Positions 52,806 through 58,250 of a DNA stretch of 58,250 bases are shown piece by piece. The number at the start of each line of letters is the position of its first letter. The stretch's first letter is position 1. Source of the DNA: Saccharopolyspora shandongensis. GTDB taxonomy: Bacteria; Actinomycetota; Actinomycetes; Mycobacteriales; Pseudonocardiaceae. Both the position numbers and the translations under genes were made by a program. The notes under the pieces are model-generated. The model saw nothing but the letters and a program-made list of their open reading frames with translations, did not search any database and had not been told where the DNA came from. Location: the NCBI RefSeq assembly GCF_900106995.1, contig NZ_FNOK01000043.1, forward strand, positions 23,415-81,664, in the 5' to 3' direction.

Positions 52806-53108
52806 CAGTTTCAATGAGGTTTTTCCAACCTCGTTCTGCGTGGCGGTGCGGGTGGCGCCCCCCCCTGCGGGAGTTACAGCGCCCGCCTGGCTGTGGGTGC
52901 CCTGACTTATGTATGCCAATACACGGCGTCAGGGCCGTCCTCGCCGGAGGAACCCCAGAGGGGTGGGCTCCGTGAACCCGCGGCGGTGCCAGTTGCGAAG
53001 GGGGCCCGAAAGCGCCTGACGGCGCTTGGCGACCGCACGCACTCAGACGCAGGTCAGACACCGCAGCTGCGGTACCCGACCAGGATGAAAAACCCTCAAT
53101 TGAAACTG
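52806..53108 (+). repeat. Structured intergenic repeat, copy C, with terminal inverted repeats
   Basis: The internal blocks match copies A and B: TTCTGCGTGGCGGTGCGGGT, the hairpin CCCTGAC...GTATGCCAATAC...GTCAGGG (52900-52933), GGCCGTCCTCGCCGGA, AACCCGCGGCGGTGCC, and the hairpin AAGCGCC-TGAC-GGCGCTT (53010-53027). The ends are inverted copies of about 25 bases: left begins CAGTTTCAATGAGGTTTTT (52806), and right, read inward from 53108, begins CAGTTTCAATTGAGGGTTTT. This gives a 303-bp MITE-like unit. No clear target duplication was seen. Confidence 0.72.
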
Positions 53109-53115
53109 AAGTCGG

Positions 53116-53709
53116 TCAGGCTCCGGGCGGGGCGTTGATGGCCGCCTCGGCGAGGGCTCGGAACTCCGCTTCGTCGGCGTTGCCGGTGATCAGCAGCCGG
53201 ACTCCGTCCCGCTCCGTCACCCAGGCCTGCTCGCCGCGCACGCTGTCGTAGACCACCCACTGCCGCCCCGCGGCGTCGACCGCGCCCCTGGCGTGCGGCG
53301 CCTGCCGCGTCTCGCTCTCGACCAGCTCGTCCTCGGCGGCCGTCGACTGCGCCAGGCGCAGGTACCGGCCGCCGCCGGTCAGCCACCCGACCCGCACGAC
53401 CTGCGCGTGGGAGGCGAGCGTGGTCACGTTCGCCGCGTTGGCCCGCCAGTTCGCGGGCAGGTTCGGCTCGAGGACCGGGAAGTCCACCCGCCCCGCCGCG
53501 CGCCGCAGTTCGGCAGGCACGTCGACCGTCGGCACCGGACCGCCCTGGATCGACGGGCCACCCGGGTTGAACGAGCACTGCCCCGTCATCCCGGCGATCC
53601 CGAAGGCCACCAGCACCATCGGCAGCAGAGCGAACACCATCGCCGACACGGTCCGGGGCGGACGGGACGCGGGCTGTTGCTGGTTGCGGGGTTCGGCCAC
53701 GTCGCCCAT
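53116..53709 (-). CDS. DUF4245 membrane-anchored protein
   Basis: A 197-residue protein: short cytoplasmic N-terminus, one membrane helix (VSAMVFALLPMVLVAFGIAGM) and an extracellular DUF4245 domain (VPTVDVPAELRRAAGRVDFPVLEPNLPANWRAN, VRVGWLTGGGRYLRLAQS, QAWVTERDGVRLLITGNADEAEFRALAEAA). Actinobacterial family of unknown role, usually divergent from glpX as here (178 bases between the starts). ATG at 53707-53709. The frame is open upstream without family features. Confidence 0.85.
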   Translation of the reverse strand: MGDVAEPRNQQQPASRPPRTVSAMVFALLPMVLVAFGIAGMTGQCSFNPGGPSIQGGPVPTVDVPAELRRAAGRVDFPVLEPNLPANWRANAANVTTLASHAQVVRVGWLTGGGRYLRLAQSTAAEDELVESETRQAPHARGAVDAAGRQWVVYDSVRGEQAWVTERDGVRLLITGNADEAEFRALAEAAINAPPGA

Positions 53710-53887
53710 GCTCTCACCGGCCGACCAGCGGCCCGCCAGGCGGCCGAGCAGGAGTGGGCTGCCCCACGAGGGAGCTCCGAGGGGCCTGCCGATCTGCGAA
53801 GATCGGGGGCAACGAGCCTGAGCGCGGGCCTGGATCCCGCCGTTCTCGGGCAGTGAACCTGAAAACCGCTCACCACCGGGAGGCGCG

Positions 53888-54922
53888 ATGAGCACCGAAC
53901 GACACCGCGAAGCACCGGACCGCAACCTGGCGATGGAACTGGTCCGCGTGACCGAGGCCGCGGCGATGGCCGCGGGTCGCTGGGTCGGCCGCGGCGACAA
54001 GAACGCCGGCGACGGAGCCGCGGTGGACGCGATGCGCAAGCTCATCGGAACCGTGTCCATGCGGGGCGTCGTGGTCATCGGCGAGGGCGAGAAGGACGAA
54101 GCCCCGATGCTCTACAACGGCGAGCAGGTCGGCAACGGCGAAGGCCCGGACTGCGACGTCGCGGTCGACCCGATCGACGGGACGACGCTGCTCAGCAAGG
54201 GCATGCCGAATGCGCTGGCGGTGCTCGCGGTGTCCGAGCGCGGCACCATGTTCGACCCGTCCGCCGTGTTCTACATGGAGAAGATGGCGGTCGGGCCGGA
54301 GGCCGCCGGGGTCGTGGACCTGACCGCCCCGATCGCGGAGAACATCCGCCGGGTCGCCAAGGCCAAGCACATCGACGTCTCCGACGTCACGGTGTGCATC
54401 CTGGACCGCCCGCGGCACGAGCAGATCGTCAAGGACGTCCGCGAGGCCGGCGCGCGCATCCAGTTCATCTCCGACGGCGACGTGGCGGGCGCGATCGCGG
54501 CCGCGCGTCCGGGCAGCGGCGTCGACATGCTGCTGGGCATCGGCGGCACCCCGGAGGGCATCATCGCGGCCTGCGCGCTGAAGTGCCTCGGCGGCGAGAT
54601 CCAGACGCGGCTGTGGCCGCGGGACGACGCCGAGCGGGCGAAGCTCCGCGACGCCGGGCACGACGTGAACCAGGTGCTGACCACCTCGGACCTGGTGCGC
54701 GGCGACAACATGTTCTTCTGCGCCACCGGCATCACCGACGGCGCGCTGCTCAAGGGCGTGCACTACCGCGCCAACCGGTGCACGACGCAGTCGATCGTGA
54801 TGCGCTCCAAGTCCGGCACGGTCCGGGTGATCGAGGGCCAGCACAAGCTGTCCAAGCTGCGCGAGTACGCCGACGTCGACCTCGGCGAAAGCGACACCGC
54901 ACTGCACGGGCTGCTGCCCTGA
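53888..54922 (+). CDS. glpX: Fructose-1,6-bisphosphatase class II
   Basis: A 344-residue GlpX-type phosphatase for gluconeogenesis, hydrolysing fructose 1,6-bisphosphate to fructose 6-phosphate. Typical segments: ELVRVTEAAAMAAGRWVGRGDKNAGD, VVVIGEGEKDEAPMLYNGE with metal-binding acidic residues, CDVAVDPIDGTTLLSKGMPNA, and LLGIGGTPEGIIAACALKCLGGEIQ. It is the normal FBPase of actinobacteria. ATG at 53888 follows GGGAGG. A 15-bp terminator hairpin lies 64 bases beyond the stop. Confidence 0.96.
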   Translation: MSTERHREAPDRNLAMELVRVTEAAAMAAGRWVGRGDKNAGDGAAVDAMRKLIGTVSMRGVVVIGEGEKDEAPMLYNGEQVGNGEGPDCDVAVDPIDGTTLLSKGMPNALAVLAVSERGTMFDPSAVFYMEKMAVGPEAAGVVDLTAPIAENIRRVAKAKHIDVSDVTVCILDRPRHEQIVKDVREAGARIQFISDGDVAGAIAAARPGSGVDMLLGIGGTPEGIIAACALKCLGGEIQTRLWPRDDAERAKLRDAGHDVNQVLTTSDLVRGDNMFFCATGITDGALLKGVHYRANRCTTQSIVMRSKSGTVRVIEGQHKLSKLREYADVDLGESDTALHGLLP

Positions 54923-54986
54923 GCGGGTGACACCTTCGGGAAATTGGCAAAAACTCGCTGATTGACCGGAACGACGTCGTTTTCCG

Positions 54987-55022
54987 AGCGGTGACCTGCG
55001 GTTTCGACCGCAGGTCACCGCT
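54987..55022 (+). terminator. Terminator after glpX
   Basis: AGCGGTGACCTGCGG pairs perfectly with its complement around the loop TTTCGA (15-bp stem). The rest of the gap up to 55133 should carry the protease promoter; no strong -35/-10 pair was recognised. Confidence 0.8.
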
Positions 55023-55133
55023 TTCGACGTTGTCGACCTCATTCCTTCGTGGGTACGCCGATGGGATGTATCCGCTTACCGTCTGTGCCCAGCCCGGCCA
55101 GTGGTGCCGGACACACGGGAGGATTCGACGGAC

Positions 55134-55880
55134 ATGCGGAAGCGTTCGGTTCTGATCGGAGCCATCGCCGCGGTCGGCGCGATCGGTGCACTCGGCCTGC
55201 CCGCGGTCGCGGCACCCAGCGACGTCAACCCGTACATCGTCGGCGGCCACGACGCCACCGAGGAGTACTCGTTCATGGTGTCGCTGCAGCAGCAGGGCCA
55301 GCACGGCTGCGGCGGCTCGCTGATCAAGCCCGACTGGGTGGTCACCGCCGCGCACTGCGTGCAGGGCGGCGGCCAGTTCAGCGTCCGGGTCGGCAGCAAC
55401 GACCACACCAGCGGTGGCGAGGAGGCCAACGTCACCAACGTGCAGACGCACCCCTCCGGCGACATCGCGGTGTTGCAGCTCGACCGCCAGCTGCAGGCCA
55501 CCCCGATCAAGATCGCCGCCGACTCGGGCGCGGCGGGCACCGCGACCCGGATCATCGGCTGGGGCCAGACCTGCGCCGAGCCCGGCTGCGGCCCGGCCCC
55601 GCAGGTGCTGCAGGAGCTGGACACCCAGGTCGTCGAAGACTCCGGCTGCCAGGGCATCGACGGGCAGGGCGAGATCTGCACCGACAACCCGAACGGCGAC
55701 TCGGGCGCCTGCTACGGCGACTCGGGCGGCCCGCAGATCAAGGGCACGCCGGGCAACTGGGAGCTGATCGGCGCGACCAGCCGGTCCGGCAACGGTGACT
55801 CGACCTGCGCCACCGGCCCGTCGATCTACACCGACGTCGTCGCCTACGCGGACTGGGTCAGCCAGAACACCGGCGGCTGA
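55134..55880 (+). CDS. Secreted trypsin-like serine protease (S1 family), copy 1
   Basis: A 248-residue S1 peptidase. Signal peptide MRKRSVLIGAIAAVGAIGALGLPAVA, a short propeptide, then a mature start like IVGGHDATEEYSFMVSLQQQG. Catalytic triad: H in VVTAAHC, D in GDIAVLQLD, S in CYGDSGGP. Cysteines are consistent with disulfides. ATG at 55134 follows GGGAGG. It is paralogous to the protease at 57122 (shared IVGGHDATE.Y, W.VTAAHCVQ, ASRIIGWG-like). The inverted ferredoxin reductase gene lies between the two. Confidence 0.93.
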   Translation: MRKRSVLIGAIAAVGAIGALGLPAVAAPSDVNPYIVGGHDATEEYSFMVSLQQQGQHGCGGSLIKPDWVVTAAHCVQGGGQFSVRVGSNDHTSGGEEANVTNVQTHPSGDIAVLQLDRQLQATPIKIAADSGAAGTATRIIGWGQTCAEPGCGPAPQVLQELDTQVVEDSGCQGIDGQGEICTDNPNGDSGACYGDSGGPQIKGTPGNWELIGATSRSGNGDSTCATGPSIYTDVVAYADWVSQNTGG

Positions 55881-55912
55881 GCCGGCTTCGGGTGGCGCCC
55901 CACCCGAGAACT

Positions 55913-55950
55913 CACCAGGGCACGGCGCGATTCCGCGCCGTGCCCTGGTG
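55913..55950. terminator. Bidirectional terminator
   Basis: CACCAGGGCACGGCGCG pairs perfectly with its complement around ATTC (17-bp stem), between the protease stop (55880) and the stop of the convergent oxidoreductase (55955). Confidence 0.88.
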
Positions 55951-55954
55951 TTCG

Positions 55955-56938
55955 TCAGCCCATGTTCGAGGAGTGGCCGGGGAACAGGTGGGCGTCCGGG
56001 TTGAGCTCTACGGCGATGTTGTTGACCGCCGTGGCCGCCTCGCCGAAGCCGGTGGCGATCAGCTTGACCTTGCCCGGGTACGCCGCGACGTCGCCCGCCG
56101 CGTACACCCGCGACCGGCTGGTCCGCATCGCGCTGTCGACCAGGATCGCGCGCTTCTCCAGCGCCAGGCCCCACTCCTCGATCGGCCCCAGGTCGGCGGT
56201 GAAGCCCAGCGCGGCCACCACCGTCTGCGCAGGCAGCACCCGGCGCTGCCCTTCGCCGAGCTCGATCTCCACCTCGCGCACGCCGGTGTCGTCGCCGCGG
56301 ATCTCCGCGACCTCCGCCGGGGTGATCAGCGGGACGCCCAGGTCCTCGACCTTGCCGATCAGGCCCGGATGCGCACGGAACCGGGTGCGGCGGTGCACCA
56401 GGGTCACGCTGCGGGCCACCGGGTGCAGGGCCAGCGCCCAGTCGAACGCGGAATCGCCGCCGCCGACCACCACCACGTCGTGTCCACTGTGCACGGACAG
56501 CTCCGGGATGAAGTGCACGACGCCGCGACCGACCCAGTCGCCGCCGGCGGGCAACGGGCGCGGGGTGAACTCGCCGATCCCGGCGGTGACCAGCACCGCG
56601 CCGGCGCGCACCGCCTCTCCCCCGCCGACCTCGACGAGCAGCCCGCCATCCACATCGGACATCCCGGTCGCGGGCCTGCCGAGCAGGTAGCCCGGGTCGT
56701 ACTGGCCGGCCTGCTTCACCAGCGCGGCAACCAGATCGCGGCCGCGCACCTCGGGAAACCCGGCCACGTCGAAGATCATCTTCTCCGGGTACATCGCGGT
56801 CACCTGGCCGCCGGGCTCGGGCAGCGCGTCGACCACCGCCACCGACAGCCCGCGGAATCCCGCGTAGTAGGCGGCGAACAAACCGGTCGGACCCGCGCCC
56901 ACGATCAGCAGATCGACCTCATGCGACACCGCGGTCAT
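55955..56938 (-). CDS. Ferredoxin-NADP+ reductase type 2 (thioredoxin reductase-like)
   Basis: A 327-residue FAD/NADPH enzyme. FAD-binding motif DLLIVGAGPTGLFAAYYAGFRG, then DALPEPGGQVTAMYPEKMIFDVAGFP, NADPH-binding VVVVGGGDSAFDWALAL, and YAAGDVAAYPGKVKLIATGFGEAATAVNN. The CxxC of thioredoxin reductase is absent, which places it with YumC-type ferredoxin/flavodoxin-NADP reductases. It supplies reduced ferredoxin or flavodoxin, for example to Fe-S enzymes such as IspH or to P450s; which one cannot be told here. ATG at 56936-56938. Confidence 0.92.
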   Translation of the reverse strand: MTAVSHEVDLLIVGAGPTGLFAAYYAGFRGLSVAVVDALPEPGGQVTAMYPEKMIFDVAGFPEVRGRDLVAALVKQAGQYDPGYLLGRPATGMSDVDGGLLVEVGGGEAVRAGAVLVTAGIGEFTPRPLPAGGDWVGRGVVHFIPELSVHSGHDVVVVGGGDSAFDWALALHPVARSVTLVHRRTRFRAHPGLIGKVEDLGVPLITPAEVAEIRGDDTGVREVEIELGEGQRRVLPAQTVVAALGFTADLGPIEEWGLALEKRAILVDSAMRTSRSRVYAAGDVAAYPGKVKLIATGFGEAATAVNNIAVELNPDAHLFPGHSSNMG

Positions 56939-57121
56939 GCCCACCACCTCGTCGTCGACCGTGTGGACACACCCAGGCTAGCCGGATCTCCGGCGCGATG
57001 TCCGCATCTCCGGCGGCGCTGCACCAGAACGCCGAACTCGCTTCCGCAGTTGGCGGTACCCGGTCGGCGAACCCGCCCTTACGTTCACCGAAAAAGGGGC
57101 TCACGTCGGGGAGGACTGCCC

Positions 57122-57898
57122 GTGAAGAGGAAATCCATGCTGCTCGCCGGCCTCGCGGCCGTCGCGCTGAGCTGCGGGCTGCTGCCCGCCACCGCGAGCG
57201 CCGCGGACGATCCGGGCGCGCTGATCGTCGGCGGGCACGACGCCACCGAGCAGTACGACTGGATGGCGTCGCTGCAGCGCGCCGGGAACCACAGCTGCGG
57301 GGCTTCCCTGATCGACCAGCAGTGGGTGGTCACCGCGGCGCACTGCGTGCAGGACGTCACCCCCGCCGACCTCGGTCTGCGGATCGGCAGCCCGGACCAC
57401 ACCACCGGCGGCACCGAGGCCGGCGTCGCCGAGATCGTGGTGCACCCGGACTACGCCACCAAGAACCCCAACGGCGATATCGCACTGCTGAAGCTCGACC
57501 GCGCGGTGTCGCAGACGCCCGTCGAGATCGCCGACGCCTCCGGTCCGGAGGGCACCGCGTCGCGCATCATCGGCTGGGGCGTGACCTGCCCGGTCCGCGG
57601 CTGCGGCCAGCCGCCCGCGCAGCTGCAGCAGCTGGACACCGAGGTCGTCCCCGACGGCCAGTGCTCGCTGAGCGGGATCGACGGCGCGACCGAGATCTGC
57701 ACCGGCAGCAACGAGCTGCTGGCCAACGCCTGCTTCGGCGACTCCGGCGGCCCGCAGTTGGAGGGGCAGCCCGGCGACTGGAAGCTGACCGGCGTCACCA
57801 GCCGCCTCGGCAGCCTGATCCCGGTCTGCGGCACGGCCCCGTCGATCTACACCGACGCGACGGCCTACAAGGACTGGATCGCCGCCACCATCGGCTGA
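57122..57898 (+). CDS. Secreted trypsin-like serine protease (S1 family), copy 2
   Basis: A 258-residue paralogue of the protease at 55134. Signal peptide KRKSMLLAGLAAVALSCGLLPATASA; mature start IVGGHDATEQYDWMASLQRAG; triad H in VVTAAHC, D in NGDIALLKLD, S in CFGDSGGP. It differs from copy 1 by insertions in surface loops (DYATKNPNG, CTGSNELLANAC). GTG at 57122 follows GGGGAGG. The IS3-type element end begins about 30 bases after its stop. Confidence 0.93.
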   Translation: MKRKSMLLAGLAAVALSCGLLPATASAADDPGALIVGGHDATEQYDWMASLQRAGNHSCGASLIDQQWVVTAAHCVQDVTPADLGLRIGSPDHTTGGTEAGVAEIVVHPDYATKNPNGDIALLKLDRAVSQTPVEIADASGPEGTASRIIGWGVTCPVRGCGQPPAQLQQLDTEVVPDGQCSLSGIDGATEICTGSNELLANACFGDSGGPQLEGQPGDWKLTGVTSRLGSLIPVCGTAPSIYTDATAYKDWIAATIG

Positions 57899-57928
57899 TC
57901 TTCTCCGACGCGAAGGGCACCTTCCTCG

Positions 57929-58250
57929 TGAACTGGTCCCCGGGAGTTGGACTCGTTAAGTAAGAGTCTAGGCAGCGAGGGTCTGGGCCCGGTATTGCAC
58001 CGGGCTCAGGCCCTCGCAGTGTGTGTGGCCCCGGTCGGTGTTGAACCACGTGATGTAGTCATCCAGCGCGGTCGTGAACGCCTCAACGCTGAGATAGCGG
58101 GTGTGGTGGAACATCTCTTCCTTGAGGTGGCCGAAGAAGCTCTCGATGACGGCGTTGTCGTGGCAGTTGCCTGTGCGGGACATCGACTGGGTCGCGCCCA
58201 CTCCGGCCAGCAGGTGCCGCCAGGAACGATGCTGATACTGAAATCCCTGG
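57929..58250. mobile_element. End of an IS3-family insertion sequence (cut by window edge)
   Basis: TGAACTGGTCCCCGGGAGTT starting at 57929 has the style of an IS3-family terminal inverted repeat, 39 bases before the transposase stop. The other end lies outside the window, so the pair and any target duplication cannot be checked. Confidence 0.6.
57968..58250 (-). CDS. IS3-family transposase OrfB, C-terminal part
   Basis: The visible 94 residues read GFQYQHRSWRHLLAGVGATQ, SMSRTGNCHDNAVIESFFGHLK and ITWFNTDRGHTHCEGLSPVQ, ending QTLAA. This is the integrase-type (rve) DDE domain of IS3-family OrfB, with the last catalytic E in NAVIESFF. The earlier catalytic residues and the OrfA frame are beyond the window. 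The reading frame is open to the edge. Confidence 0.9.
   Translation of the reverse strand, partial: QGFQYQHRSWRHLLAGVGATQSMSRTGNCHDNAVIESFFGHLKEEMFHHTRYLSVEAFTTALDDYITWFNTDRGHTHCEGLSPVQYRAQTLAA

Noticed and set aside
52743..53108. CRISPR-like interpretation of the repeated GTTTCAAT/ATTGAAAC motifs
   Set aside because: The copies are in both orientations and irregularly spaced, with no spacer series and no cas genes. Terminal inverted repeats explain them better.

Overview
The window is GC-rich actinobacterial DNA. It looks like a Pseudonocardiaceae-type genome, with Saccharopolyspora as my best guess; this is inferred from gene content and codon bias, not from a database search. GTG starts, ATGA/GTGA gene overlaps, leaderless-looking transcripts and perfect GC hairpins without T-runs as terminators are frequent.

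Layout. (1) 0-8 kb: typA, a small Cys/Lys-rich protein, a YciI protein, an auxiliary tryptophanyl-tRNA synthetase preceded by a complete Trp-codon leader-peptide attenuator, a Uma2-family protein, a NUDIX fusion and an OmpR-type two-component system. (2) 8.5-15 kb: a Tat-lipoprotein peptide ABC importer operon with a dual-domain ATPase and a co-transcribed beta-lactamase-fold hydrolase. (3) 15-25 kb: small enzymes (GNAT, pterin dehydratase, D-amino-acid oxidase), HxlR- and MerR-type local switches beside an oxidoreductase and an efflux pump/hydrolase pair, a second Uma2 protein, a scar of two reciprocally truncated divergent genes, and ychF. (4) 25-36 kb: a NarL-type two-component system, then DNA repair genes: an AdaA-AlkA fusion, an O6-alkylguanine methyltransferase, SbcC, SbcD and RmuC. 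(5) 37-48 kb: a sugar locus with a FGGY kinase, a fucose/arabinose-type isomerase, a LacI regulator, a secreted GH172 (DUF2961) enzyme and a ribose-type ABC importer. (6) 48-55 kb: a conserved housekeeping block: DUF6542, ispH, lipid-droplet-associated protein, xseA, unknown gene, xseB, DUF4245, glpX. (7) 55-58 kb: two paralogous secreted trypsin-like proteases on either side of a ferredoxin-NADP reductase, then the end of an IS3-family element cut by the window edge.

Most notable. The 37-48 kb locus reads as a D-arabinan/D-arabinose system. A secreted GH172 arabinofuranosidase-like enzyme would feed an ABC importer, an isomerase would make D-ribulose, and a kinase would make D-ribulose 5-phosphate. 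No aldolase or 4-epimerase is present, which fits that route better than L-fucose or L-arabinose. The isomerase/kinase and importer operons have the same promoter design (TTGACA-N17-wTAGCG) with a shared AANCGNTT operator centred at the same distance from the -10. Separately, three copies of an intergenic repeat (1-103, 50009-50187, 52806-53108) keep their hairpins through compensatory base changes, and one copy has terminal inverted repeats. The trpS attenuator has perfectly alternating RNA segments. From memory of Mycobacterium tuberculosis (Rv1099c to Rv1112), ychF normally sits next to the DUF6542 gene; here about 23 kb, including the repair and sugar blocks, separates them.
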